Of a DNA stretch of 64,000 bases, positions 36,190 through 47,580 are shown in pieces (the stretch's first letter is position 1; each line of letters begins with the position of its first letter). This DNA comes from Callaeas wilsoni (Eukaryota; Chordata; Aves; Passeriformes; Callaeidae), in the NCBI GenBank assembly GCA_013398955.1, contig VWPU01023651.1, forward strand, positions 1 through 64,000. The letters are read 5' to 3'. A model generated the notes under the pieces. The model did no database searches. It was not told where the DNA came from and saw only the letters and a program-made list of their open reading frames with translations. The position numbers and the translations under genes were made by a program.

Positions 36190-37438
36190 TTATGAACTGC
36201 AAATATGAAGTGTAGGTACACTATGTACAGAATTAAGATCACCTGTCTTTGCCTGAAATGTGTGTGCATGTGTGTGAGCTACTTGATCTCTGTCACAGTC
36301 AGTGAAGGTACAGTTACTAAGTTCTGCCAATCAGCTCCCCTGACCAATAAAGATATCTGTTTCAAAAGAAAAGGAATAATTTCCTAGAACTCTAAGGACT
36401 ACTGTGGGTATTTAGAAAATGGATTGTGTGCAAACATCTACACTGGATTCATCCCAAATTAAGCAAGACAAATCCCTCTCTAGCTATCCAAAATTGGGTG
36501 TTTGAACTAGTAATCAAAGCTGCTTTTAAAGTCAGTGAAAGGAGACCAGCACCTCCACAAAGGAATTAATCTTATGCTTGGACGTGTGTTTATCATCACA
36601 GATGGAAGGAAACATATCTCTGCTATAGGGAACCTTGAAGGTTGTCTTAGGTTAGACACCAGCAGTAGGTTTTGTTCGAGATTAGACGTAGACATGTGAG
36701 TCAAGTATATCAGCTACCATTACAGTCAAAAGGGCTTTTTCTTTTGGTCTAGCATCATTTGAGATGTTCTAGGATATTATGTTTAGTGTCCAGTTGCCAC
36801 TCCGGATGATCGCAGGTCATATGCTATAATTCCAGTCTGTTGCAAATGTGTAAGGTGTGCTAAAGTGCATCAAATGACATTTTATACAGATATTTTGGTA
36901 AATAAATGAAGCTCAATGAAAATTCAATCTTTTCTAAAGGAAGAATATTGTGTAAGGTAAATCTGTGAGAAATCAACCAGTTGTATTACATTATCTACCA
37001 TAAAATTGACCACAAAAGATAAACAGAGTAGACACACTGTATTCCCATTCTCAATGTATGTAAGTATGAAAAAACTGTGAGGAGAGTCTCTAATGTTAAT
37101 ATTTGCTTTTACACAAATATTTTTCTCTCCAGTTTACAAATTGGATTCAAAGACACCATTACTGTCACCACTACACGCACAGAAATGCAATGTTTGGCTT
37201 ACATGTGGAAAATAGAGTGTCTGTCTCACCCTCTGTTCAGATACAGAAGGGAGGAAAATACCACTCCAGAGCCTTGATGAGCTGCTGTACACATAGACTC
37301 ACTACATCTTCTAAGAAATGAATCCTGATAGTGTATAAAGAATGCAAAACTCCCGCTGATGTAAAAAAATACCTCATTCATATGTCTGGAAGCAGGATTC
37401 AGCTCTCAGAACTAAAACAGTTTGCACCCACCTGCTGC

Positions 37439-37444
37439 TTTAAT
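37439..37444 (-). other. Candidate MTNR1B poly(A) signal, proximal (ATTAAA)
   Basis: TTTAAT on the plus strand is ATTAAA on the minus strand, about 200 bp past the stop codon. It is the common variant hexamer, in AT-rich sequence. Use is not shown; RNA 3'-end data would be needed to decide. Confidence 0.3.
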
Positions 37445-37639
37445 TCTGAAACACATTTTCAGTTGATATCTTGTATAAATCACAAATTGAGAACCATGTG
37501 CTTTACTATGAAGACAGTATTCCAGTCATAAACTGTGATCCGAGTGGAAACTCCCCAAAATTAAGCAGGAATGACCATAACATTTCAACTATGATCTTGG
37601 TTTTCTCCATGACAAACTCTTGCATTGACTATTACACAT

Positions 37640-38508
37640 TTACAAGGTTTCAGTTTTCATTTGGTTATTGTTGTTTAAAGCAGGAGAAGGCTTGCTCTTC
37701 TGGCCATCAGTTCCTCCTTTGGATGTGTCCTGAAAGAAAAGCCTTGGCATCCACAGTGACATTAAAATTCGTTTATATTCATTCCGAAAATTCTGGTTAA
37801 GAAGACCATATATTATTGCATTAAGGCAGCTGTTGAAATAGGCCATTAAGTAGCTTATAATGAATAGCCATTCAGGAACTTTTGGTGCCATTTCCGTAGG
37901 ATCAATGGCTACAGCCAGTCCAATGAAGTTTAGAGGTGCCCAGCAAAAGGCAAAAATCACAAAAACCACAAACATGGTAAGAAAGTTTCTGAAGTCACTT
38001 GGCTTCAATCTTGGCTTTGTTTCTGACTTGACTCGTCTTCTAACTTGGAGCACTAAAACCCAAATTCGAAGGTAGCAGAAGCTGACAATGGTGATAGGGA
38101 CGATGAAGTGAATGACCACAACAGCTATTGTATAGTAGGAGCTTGCAGTCTGAACAAATGTGCATGAATAGATGCGTGGATCATACTTCAAAGAGCCAAC
38201 AAAAAAATTTGGCACAGTTGCAATTACTGTTAATATCCAGACCAAGGAGACATACAGCATTGTGTTCCAACAGCTGTACACTTTGTCATAGGCAAAACTA
38301 TGACATATGTAGCAATATCTGTTTATTGCAATTGCAGTGATGTTGAAAATAGAGCCTATTACACTTAGTCCCATCACAAAGCCACTTGCTTTACAGTGCG
38401 TTTCACCCAGTGTCCATCCGTTGTGGAAAATAGCTAAGAGCACCAGTGGGTATGGATACAAGGCCACCACCAGATCAGCCAAAGCTAGGCTCACCACAAA
38501 TGCGTTAC
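37640..38508 (-). CDS. MTNR1B: Melatonin receptor type 1B (Mel1b/MT2), coding exon 2
   Basis: Encodes residues 73-361 and the TAA stop at 37642-37640; joined to exon 1 it gives 361 residues, close to the 362 of human MT2. Seen by residue: TM2 with Asp84 (2.50); Cys111 and Cys188, the expected extracellular disulfide; TM3 ending in Asn135-Arg136-Tyr137, the NRY that replaces DRY in melatonin receptors; TM4 with Trp163 and Asn173; Gln192 in loop 2 and His206 in TM5, aligned with melatonin-contacting residues in MT2; CWAP at 261-264 in TM6; Asn302-Ala303-x-x-Tyr306, the NAxxY that replaces NPxxY; helix 8 at about 311-323; a Ser/Lys-rich tail ending [21 protein letters not shown] and the tail [20 protein letters not shown] fit the avian Mel1b type better than Mel1a (GNIFVVSLAIADL type) or Mel1c. 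The acceptor is CTTTCCTTCCAG immediately before GTAACGCA, so codon 73 (Gly) is split 1+2. No frameshift or premature stop is present, so the receptor looks functional. Confidence 0.96.
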
Positions 38509-38566
38509 CTGGAAGGAAAGAAAAATACAGAGGTGTGAGTCTGAAAACAAGCGCAGCTGTGAACAA

Positions 38567-40425
38567 GAAGAATAAAGTTGCATTATTTTGGATGTCTGCA
38601 GTGCTAAATTATTGATGATGTCAGCAAGCACCTGATATATAGCACCAATAGGGAAATGATTTTACAATGTAACTCAGAACACCATGGAAATATCTGCAGC
38701 AACATAATATTTCAAATCTGTTGGTGACTGGATTATATCCTCCTTGCTCTTTTTATCTTTAATAAACATAGCCATCAGTGATCCATTACATAAGCACATG
38801 TTGAATTGTTTAAGTGTAGCTAACTCCATGGCTTGTATTGATAAAATGAAAAAGAAAAAAAGTCTAAATTGTGCCAGGTGGGTAAGCCATTATGCCATTC
38901 TAACCTGTCACTGGAAGGCTAACGGGCTTGACAAGTATCAAGGACGAGGATATACAAAGACTAGGTCTATAGCTATTGGAAGGATGTGTTGTTTTCTGTA
39001 TACTCTGAATTGCTACAAAATACTCTGTAGAATAGATATTTTCTGCATGAATGGCCTACTCATATTGCAGTTATTTTCTCATTGGGTTGTCTAAGGAAGA
39101 GTGAATTGCCTTCACCACCCTCTGCAGAAAGGCATACGAAGATGCCTACATTACACAAAGAAATTGCACAAAGAAAAATTCCATGCATGCAAGAGGAAGT
39201 ATTCAAATTTTCAGCTGATGATATTAAGGGAATATAGGTGGTATGGTTGAGCCCTATTGTCTCTCTTTAACCAGTGTCCTTTTTATCAGTTTCAAATTTC
39301 TGACATTGTATCTAAGGGTATTTTTATAATATAGTGAGATAGTAAATGATATTCCTGAAAAATGTTCTTTAGAAACTTCACTCTAGAAGACAGAGGTACT
39401 AACTTTGAATTCTTGGCATTTAGGTAGCATAAAGTGTATATGGTTTGTATGGTTTTGTATATGGCTTGCATACTCTTTTTTTTTCCTGGAAGTCCTTCAC
39501 AGCATGAACTGATATGCAAAAAATCTAAGCAATTTTAAAAATTGTGCATGGAACATAATTATTTTTTGAAAAGAGCAGTTAGATGCTCCATTCTACAAAT
39601 TCTGAGCTTTCAAGCCCTCAACTAACAAAGCAATTCTCCATGTCATATTAAGAATGGCATAAACTGGAAGTCATAAAAGCAACAACCATGTAGAAATATA
39701 CTCATCAAAAATGACAGAAATTCACCTTTACTCTGTTTGCTCCACCTGCTCTATGTCTGTAGCTTCCTGAATTAAGGAATGGGGAGCTATCTTTCTCCCA
39801 CACACTTTAGAGGACAACCATGCTCATCAGAATTTGCACAACAGTGAGTAAACTTAATGGAAAGCAGGATTATTCATCTGTACCCTCAGAAACATAGCCC
39901 ATCTCAAGATTGGTGCACAACTTATTTTAGATAGTTCCTTGCTACATATTTAGTAGCCTGTTTTATATATTTTTAAAAGCTACACAAGTCTTCCCATAGC
40001 TGCAGCTTTATGGTTTGTGAGGAAAGATTGAACAAATTAGGGAGACAATTGAGTGGGACATGATAACTTCAGATAAGCAAAGCAGGAGGGATATAACCTG
40101 TTCCTATGATCAAGCTTCGGTCACAACAAGGAAGTTTCAAAGTAGACACCGAGAAAGTTATTTTAATGGCAAGAAGAAGGAGGTGTAGGAACACTTTGCT
40201 TTGAGTCTGCCATTGAAGGTTGTAAGAAAACATAAAACAAGTAGTTGTCAGTACTGGCCTAGATAAAGCTGATCCCTTTGTACAGGAAGAATGAGATGGC
40301 TCTGAAAGCCTCTTGTAGCCGTGTGGTACACAGGACAAAATACAAAACTAAAAAAACCCCAGGGACATCTATATCAGATTGTATTTACATCATGGCAACA
40401 AGCATTTCTCTTATGTGTTTTTTCA
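38567..40425. other. Intron sequence, nothing recognised
   Basis: AT-rich intron interior next to exon 2. No repeat or exon identified. Confidence 0.5.
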
Positions 40426-40547
40426 GAAGGAAGGAAGGAAGGAAGGCAGGAAGGAAAGTAGGAAGGAAGGAATGAAGGAAGGAAGGAAGGAAGGAAGGAA
40501 GGAAGGAAGGAAGGAAGGAAGGAAGGAAGGAAGGAAAGAAGGAAGGC
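40426..40547. repeat. GGAA/GAAG tetranucleotide microsatellite
   Basis: About 122 bp of GGAA units with interruptions (GGCAGG, AAAGTA, AATGAA) on the left and a pure run of about 60 bp from 40474. It lies in the intron. Open frames of Lys-Glu-Gly-Arg on one strand and Ser-Phe-Leu-Pro on the other are artefacts of the repeat. Confidence 0.97.
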
Positions 40548-41875
40548 TCTTTTTTTGTTTTAGAATGTCTTTTGGAGAAAGAAAGAATTTAGTCTGGGGT
40601 GTGTGCACTAAAATGAATCTAAACTCTAAGATCCCCCAGCATCAGATTCTACCCAAAATGTAATTGTTCACTTGAAATAGAGTGGGCATTCAGGTCTTTC
40701 AATCATATTTGGAAATTTACTGTAAAGTATATTTAGCAAGATATTTTCAAAGTTTTGAGTGCAAGTTAGGACTTCTTGAAAATTCCAGGTGCAATGAATA
40801 AATAGAGTTAGCAAGGAACTTGTCAACAACTTAATTTACTAGTTTACAACTCAGAAGAAAAATCGTCCAATATCTATAAAGGCCTCAGGTGATTTGTCAC
40901 TTCTATGGCTTTTTATAGGGTTGAATGTTCCCACTGTGCACTGCAAAGTAAGGTCCAATGGTATTTTTCTGTCATTGTGGATGACTGCAGAATTAAGTTT
41001 AATGTTTATTACTGCAATGAATAATCTACAGAAGTATAGAGCAACTTTCCTAATTCATAAAACATAAATAATCAACATTTTGAGAAATAAAAGGTCTTAG
41101 ACATCTTTTATGTGTTTGGAGAAAGTAAATGTTCCTTGATACAACTAACCCAGAGCTTTTAGAGTGGTTTAAATAACATTCGTAATATAACTAAAGAGGT
41201 AACTTTTTGCTGCTTGTAACAAAACAGAAAGCACAGAATTTTTATATAGCTGGAATTATTATCATTGCTTCTGGAATTTACTTCATGAACTTTGTTCTTA
41301 GATTTCAGTTTCATAAGAGAGAGAGTATATTCATTTTTTCACTGGAATGGAAAGACCCCTTAATTACAAGCAGTAGCTACTGAAAGCCAAATGTCTTGCC
41401 AGGTATTCAAAAAGATGCACATCTGTGCTGTTTTAAACATTGATAGTTGTATGCATAAAAAAGAAAATAAATTCTGATATTGACTTTGGGTGCAACAGAA
41501 CTAGATCGATATTTCATGAAGCATTCCTGCATATTGGTTTTCTTACTACAGTTAACAGGAAAAAGAGAATGGTCACACCCTCTTGTAATCTTGATATGAC
41601 TTGATGTTGTAGGAACTTACTCACAGAACAAAATTTTTGGTAAGGCCAAAACTTTTAAAGGATAAGCATCTGCCTTTTGAAAAGACAACTGACTTTTAAT
41701 ATCTCTACCAAAACCAGAAGAAATTGCTATGAGCAACAATTTTTTAAAAGGTTTTTCTTCTGTCTTTGGTTTTAAACTGGTGAAAATGCTTAATTTTATA
41801 TCATGGTGTCATCTAGGGGGTTTTTTTTAGGTAGTGTTTTGGTTGTTACACGTTTGTTTAACAAGTTGTTATACA
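40548..41875. other. Intron sequence, nothing recognised
   Basis: AT-rich, no clear repeat or exon. Confidence 0.5.
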
Positions 41876-41884
41876 TTGCATATA

Positions 41885-41995
41885 GACATCACGCTCTTCG
41901 ATCTATGGCACCGGCAGCAGGCGGAGCAGAGAATTAAGTCTTTCACACACTGACATTTGAATTCCCTGTGACAGTACAAGCCAAGACCTAGGGTA
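41885..41995 (+). other. Small CpG-bearing patch followed by a donor-like site
   Basis: Four CpGs lie within 35 bp (ATCACGCTCTTCGATC, CACCGGCAG, GGCGGAGC) in otherwise CpG-poor intron. The patch is followed by CCTAGG|GTAAGC at about 41990. It could be an exon of a non-coding transcript, a regulatory element, or chance. Confidence 0.25.
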
Positions 41996-42414
41996 AGCTT
42001 TGATTTACTGAGATATGTTAATTTGGTATAATGTTTAACAGTGTGTTGCTAACAGAAGGTGTAACATAATGCTCCAAACAAATGCCAGATGGGTGTTTGT
42101 TTTCTTTGAATGTGACAGTTTAAAAGCAGTGATATGCTCTTTCGTAGTTATGTTTCATGATTTCAGATATTAGTGAGGTATACTGCAGACTTTGATGTAA
42201 GGGAAAGGGACAGGCAATAGATTTCCACTAGAACGGCATATTTTAGAGACTGTAGCAAAAAATATAGCATAAACAATGAATCAAAGCTGGTCTTCAGTTT
42301 ATGGAACATCCAGGTTATTTTTTTTAGGAAATGTGTGTTCTATGAAACTGTTTAGAATAATTGGTCACTGTAATTATGCTCTTATATGTACAAATTAAAA
42401 CTCATCACTGGCAG

Positions 42415-43325
42415 TAGAATCATAAAATCATTCAGATTGTAAAGGACCTTCAAGATCATTGTCCAACTGTTAACCCACTACTGCCAAGTCCACCACTAAC
42501 CCGCATTCCTCAGTACCACATCTACACCTCTTTAAATACCTCCAGGGATGATGATTCCACCACTTCCCTGGGCAGCCTGTTCCAGTGCTTGGCAACCCTT
42601 TCAATGAAGAGATTTTTCCTAATATTTAATCTAAACCTGCATTGTTGCAACTGGAGTCCATTTTACTCTTGTCCCTTCACTTGTTACCTGGGAGAAGAAG
42701 AAACCCCCCCCCGGCTACAACCTCCTCTCAGGTAGTTTTAGAGAGCAATAAAATGTCCTCTGAGCCTACTTTTCTCCAGGTTAAACACCCCCAGCTCCCT
42801 CAGCTGCCTCCTTCTCCAGCTCTGTTGCCCTTCTCTGGACATGCTTCAGCACCTCAGTGTCTTTCTTGTAGTGAGGGGCCCAGAACTGAACATGGGATTC
42901 ACCAGTACAGGAGGATGGTCAGCACTCTGGTTCCGCTGGTTACACTATTGCTGATACAGGCCAGGATGCCATTGGCCTTCCTAGCCACCTGGGCACATCC
43001 TGGATCATGTTTGGCGACTGTGAACAAGCACTGCCAGGTCCTTTTCCACTGGGCAGCCTTCCTAGCCCCTGCCCTCAAGCTCTGGGGCTGCTCGGGTTTG
43101 TTGTGACCCCAAGTGCAGGGCCCAGCACTTGGACTTGTTGAACTTCACACAGTTGGTTTCGGTCCATCAGTCCAGCCTGTCCAGGTCTCTCTGCAGAGCC
43201 TTCCTGCGCTCCAGCAGATCAACACTCCCATTCCACTTCTTGTTGTCTGCAAACTGGCTGAGGGGGCACTCCATCCCCTAGTCCAGATCACTGGTAAAGA
43301 TATTAAACAGGACCAGCCTGAGGAA
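42415..43325 (-). mobile_element. CR1 LINE, about 0.9 kb, 5'-truncated
   Basis: The 3' end is at 42415 (GTAGAATCATAAAATCATTC) and the element runs from about 43325 leftwards. Reading the minus strand gives pieces of ORF2 such as FNKSKCWALHLG, ALQRDLDRLD and a degraded SQFAD segment near 43250. Typical blocks CTGGGCAGCCTGTTCCAGTG and CTTCTCTGGACATGCTTCAG are seen on the plus strand. It has several frameshifts. Plus-strand open frames of 154 and 91 codons here are antisense to the LINE. Confidence 0.93.
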
Positions 43326-43589
43326 GAATGCCGGAGTTACGAGAACAGAAGCTTAGCATGTAAAAAGGACCTTGAGATTTTGGCTTAGAGACTTACATTC
43401 TCTTGGACTGGAACAGACCTGACTTCTTGGCCTTACATGTGCAACTATAAGTTAGTGCTGGAAGCTACATTTGCAGGAGATTGATTTTAGGCTTTTTAGG
43501 CAGTGCTCCCAGGCGTCAACACAGATTTACTAAAAGACATACCTAACTTGCACTGTTGTTTTTGAGATCATGATTTTGGCATGGTTGGC
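43326..43589. other. Intron sequence, nothing recognised
   Basis: Short AT-rich interval between the CR1 copy and the CpG-rich patch that follows. Confidence 0.5.
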
Positions 43590-43975
43590 CGCTAGGTATG
43601 AACCTAACCCAAAACAAAACCTCCACTTTTTCTGCATGCTCACTCTTCTTCTCCCACTGGTTAGATATGGGAACACGAGTCCTTGCTCTGAGTTTGCTGC
43701 CTCGGGTTTCCCAATAGACTACACGTGCAAAAGTGCTGTGCTGTTAAAAGGTGAGTAAAGGGCCTGAGGTTTGTAACCCGTGGGTGTACAGTTTTGCTCG
43801 CCTGAGGCTTCGTCTGGTGCCGGTGGGGATGGTGGTGGCTCTTTGTTGCCATCTAGTGCGGGAGCCTCAGCAGAGCCAACACATTGCGGTATCTGGCAGG
43901 GCAGGAGGAAAATGCCAGTGCCTGGTTCTTCCAAAGTAAAACGCGGATCGTTAATCAGATGCTACATTTACGGGG
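43590..43975. other. CpG-rich patch in intron, with a candidate exon
   Basis: About 13 CpGs in 385 bp, against few in the flanks. On the plus strand, 43665-43750 is bounded by a good acceptor-like stretch (CTCTTCTTCTCCCACTGGTTAG) and donor AAAAG|GTGAGT. It is 86 bp and open in the frame of 43570-43758, with no recognised protein motif. The patch may be a young insertion, an unmethylated regulatory element or a non-coding RNA exon. Its strand is opposite to MTNR1B. Confidence 0.35.
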
Positions 43976-44104
43976 TGATAAATACTTTTCTGGGCTTCTG
44001 ATTCTTTCTGAGATTGCAGGAACTTTTCTAGTAGTGGGTATTTTCAGAGAGAAAAGGGGAAGCAGAAGAGGCAAGACAGACTCTACTACTAGAAATTTCA
44101 CTGT

Positions 44105-44212
44105 TGCCTAGTGGTTAGGACACTTCCATGATAGAAGAACCCTCATTTGAAAATGACTTGAGCTTATGTCTCCCATAGTCCCCAGAGAGTGCCCTACTCA
44201 CCAGCCCTGCTG
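44105..44212. repeat. Palindromic tRNA-derived SINE-like relic
   Basis: GCCTAGTGGTTAGGACACTT resembles the A-box half of a tRNA-derived element (TAGTGGTTAG). About 75 bp later AGAGTGCCCTACTCACCAGC is the diverged reverse complement of the same head. Between them lie AACCCTCATTTGAAAATGAC and ACTTGAGCTTATGTCTCCCA, diverged B-box-like halves in each orientation. This head-to-head design is known to me from an old amniote tRNA-like repeat. It is heavily mutated and no functional tRNA is possible. Confidence 0.5.
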
Positions 44213-45055
44213 CTCTTCTGGGGTTAGCGTGCTTGTCTCTTTCTAGGTTATGTTCAAGAATTTCAGCCTAGAATCAGAATACACAGGTTATCACTTGTAT
44301 TGTAGAGTGCTCTTTATCAGTATGCTCATTAAAAAATAAAGTTAAAAATCCTTCTCATGATTTAACAGTTCGGAAACTGAGATAGACAGGTATAGGAACT
44401 CTCCAAGACACTGATTCGGAGGAACACTCCAGGTTCATGAACCTTGCTCTTTCTTTTCTCTTTTAGATAATGCCACCTCTGTTAGGCATACTCTGGGAAA
44501 AGTGGCAGCACTGGTCAAACTTTCTTCTCCCAAAGGACATCATAGTGGCCTGCTGATGCTGAGGGATGGAGTCAATAGAAGAGCTAGAGCTATTAAGCAA
44601 GGCTAGTTGTATTAAAAGCAAACAAAAGGGAGTGGTTGCTGCACTAAGTAGTAAATCCTTAACAGATTTTGCAGACGTAAAAATTTTACTCGTGTTCAAG
44701 AAAAGACTGGAAAAGTACATGTAAGATACATCGTTGGAAGGTTACGTAAGAGACATACCATGCTAGGTTTGGGAAATCCTCTAAGATGGAAAGAATCACA
44801 AGTTGTAATAACACAGAAGCATCATACAGGGTTGCTCTGTTTTCTCCTCAGTGCCTGCTTCCATCTACAGTTGAGTATGAGTATAGCTACGCCTCATTCT
44901 GTGTGTCCAGCCATCTGAAACTGACCTGCATTTCGCAGCAGGCTCAGGGAAGAAGATACCTTATATCCCTGCCCTAACACTGAAGTCAGGCTCTTGCCTT
45001 GAGGATAGTCTAGGATGGAAAAGGCCCATGTTGTTGCTGAGAGAATTGCTGAGAC
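44213..45055. other. Intron sequence, nothing recognised
   Basis: No repeat or exon recognised. Confidence 0.5.
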
Positions 45056-45057
45056 TT

Positions 45058-45320
45058 GTAGAATCATAGAAAGGTTTGAGTCAGACGAGACCTTAAGCAT
45101 CATCTCATTCCAACTCCCCTAACACAAGCAGGGACACCTTCCACTGGATCAGGTTGCTCAGTGCTCCACCCAGCCTGGCCCTGAACACTTCTGTGGATTG
45201 GGCATCCACATTTTCTCTGGGAAACCTGTGCCAGTGCCTCACCACCCTCATAGTAAAGAATCTCTTACTAATATCTGATCTAAGTCTACCCTCTTTTGTT
45301 TAAAATCTCCCATTTTTCAG
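45058..45320 (-). mobile_element. CR1 LINE 3' fragment
   Basis: Plus strand: GTAGAATCATAGAAAGGTTT, then GACGAGACCTTAAGCATCAT, CACCTTCCACTGGATCAGGT and CTGGGAAACCTGTGCCAGTG. This is the 3' UTR and ORF2 end of CR1 in reverse, about 260 bp, inactive. Confidence 0.93.
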
Positions 45321-47405
45321 TTTAGATGTCTCTCTCCAGGGTACTTTTGCTTTTCACGTGGGGAGCAAAGCCAAGACATTCACTTTGAGGGCTTAGCACT
45401 ATGGGCGCCAGTGGCAGCCCAGCCTCAGAACCTCCAGTTGCTGGGCACAATCACTAAATAACAACAAAAACAGACTGGTTTTTTTTCACTGGTTCCTGAA
45501 AGAAGTTGTGTTTTCTGTATCTGCCAGCACATATCAGCTTAATTTTCTTCTCTTGAAGTAATCACAGCTGTTGATTGCTTCAACCAAGAAAGAATAGGAA
45601 ACCTACTTGTACAACCGCAAGTATGAAAACTCATTTACTGCTGACAAAGGGGCTAATACGAAAAGCTGTAAAATACAACAAGTGCAATCTAGTTAGAGCC
45701 TATAAAGAGCTGGGCAACCTATAATTTTTAATAACATTTTTTTTCAATGTCTCAGCACTATAATGCATGTCATAGAAAAAGAGGTGAAATATGTAGCACT
45801 TTATAGGATGTTACTTTATTAAAGAAACCAACAAAAACCCTACCCCAAAACTTGTTCCAGATCAACTACAAAAGACTGAAGTGTGGAAGCAAACAAAATA
45901 AGGATGTTTCACTTCTAAAAACTCTGGACACAACTTTATTATGCCCTGACAGATATTAATTTATATTGTGTGAAAGACTAGTTCATTCCATCACCTTTAT
46001 TATTACTTTCATCTTTGCTACTGTCTTTAAACTGAATTTGTGTCAAAGGAAATTATGCTGTTTTTTTCCTTTGTTACTGCAACAGAATATTGCTCAAGTC
46101 TTTAGAATAACCTAGCTTCCACCTTCTTTTAGAAAGGAGGACAGGAAATTGAAAAATGAAAATAATTTTGTTCAAACTAAAGCCATGTTTTGTTTTGTTA
46201 AGCTGTTTGGTTTTCATTTTTCTTTATTTTAATATTTGCTAGCAGGTTAGTTGATTTAAAAAAAAAACCAACAAACAAACCAACAGATCTCAGATATCAA
46301 ATAACTCTATTTTAACATGTAAGACTTAAGATATTACTGAAGATACTCAGGCTATCAGGCTGGCATATGAAGTGAATAAAATTGGGGACTATTGGAGACT
46401 ATGGGACACACTCGGGACCAATTTGCCAAGAGAATTGATTAGCCATGATAAGGTGCATCTTGCAGTTTTGCCCTGCAGACCAATTTAAACAGCCCAGAAC
46501 TTTTTGACCGGGGTAAATGTTGGGATCTCCACTTAGAGAAGCGAAGTCATGCAAGTGGCAATTTCCATAGTGATTTGCTCAACTGCTCAGTAGGGCTGCA
46601 GGTGAAGGATTTGCAGCATGTGACAGCTACAAATATGTGCAAAGCATGTACATGTCAACTGGTTCCATCTGCAAAAAAACCCCAAATCTAAGCCCATTAT
46701 TCCTGCTATATGCTTTTGGGTGTTCCTGTGTTCAACTCCCAGACATGGTGGAGGATCCTGGATTTTTATAAAATGGGATCTGATACACTGCAGTAAATAG
46801 AGTACATGGGAACATCTAATTGGAAAGCACTTATGTTGACAAGTTGCCAATGCTTCTAACAACCTATGGAGTCCCTTCATTATGATCTTTTTTTTCTCTT
46901 GTTTCTTGTTTCACCAAGGAAAAAATAGATGACATGTGAGGAAAATGGCCATTATAACCTTTCAGTAAGGAAAACTCTTACCCTTTTTGTTCTGAGCTTT
47001 TGGAAGGCCTCATCACTGTACATGCATAGGGAGATGAATGTCTTCAGAAGCTGTCGTCAGTCTGCCAACTGCTTCTTTTGGAAACAAGGTCTTAAAGCAA
47101 AGTACAGTGACATGATTCATCTTATAATGATACTTATAGGTTTGTAAACAGCATGTGAACAAATGAATAAATAAAATGCTTTTACAGAAGATGATTGTGT
47201 ATTCTCTTCTGAAGTATTAGCTGCTTTTTGTTCCAACTCAATACAGACAAAGTGCGTAATGATCATTTGCTGAATCAAGGTCTTTTCTGAGAGCCAATAG
47301 AAGCCTTGAAAAATGAAAGACAAAAACTCTGCTGTGGCTGGGCCTGCAAGTCATGGTATTTTTGAAATAGGTAAATGAGGGATGACAAGCATGCAATGAA
47401 TACAG
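45321..47405. other. Intron sequence, nothing recognised
   Basis: AT-rich, with a small A/ACAA simple stretch at about 46259-46285. No exon. Confidence 0.5.
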
Positions 47406-47407
47406 CT

Positions 47408-47580
47408 GTAGAATCATAAAAGTTGGAATTGATCTCTGGAGTTCATCTAGTCCAACCCTCCCATTCAAGGAGGGATAAACTATAATGGGTTGTACACGGC
47501 CATGTCCAGTCAGCCTCTCACTGTCTACAGTCACAGAGACTCTACAACCTCTCAGGGTGATCTGTTCCAGTAAGGAATGA
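47408..47580 (-). mobile_element. CR1 LINE 3' fragment
   Basis: TAGAATCATAAAAGTTGGAA, CTCTGGAGTTCATCTAGTCC, then CAGAGACTCTACAACCTCTC: the CR1 3' end in reverse, about 170 bp. Diverged. Confidence 0.88.

Larger units (their letters stand above)
34852..37639. other. 3' flank of MTNR1B, may include its 3' UTR
   Basis: AT-rich sequence with no separate gene. Part of the right end (down to 37.44 kb, or to 36.18 kb if the distal hexamer is used) should be 3' UTR of the receptor. A 125-codon plus frame (35219-35596) rich in Phe, Ile, Ser and Tyr has no start context or homology that I recognise. Confidence 0.5.

Noticed and set aside
1..37600. SLC36A4 exons, expected on the plus strand from vertebrate gene order
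   Set aside because: No segment resembling the amino-acid transporter could be recognised; the gene probably lies beyond the left edge.
40379..40663. Frames encoding repeated Lys-Glu-Gly-Arg or Ser-Phe-Leu-Pro
   Set aside because: Direct translation of the GGAA microsatellite.
42642..43106. 154-codon plus-strand open frame
   Set aside because: Antisense of a minus-strand CR1; the frame is open by chance in the LINE.
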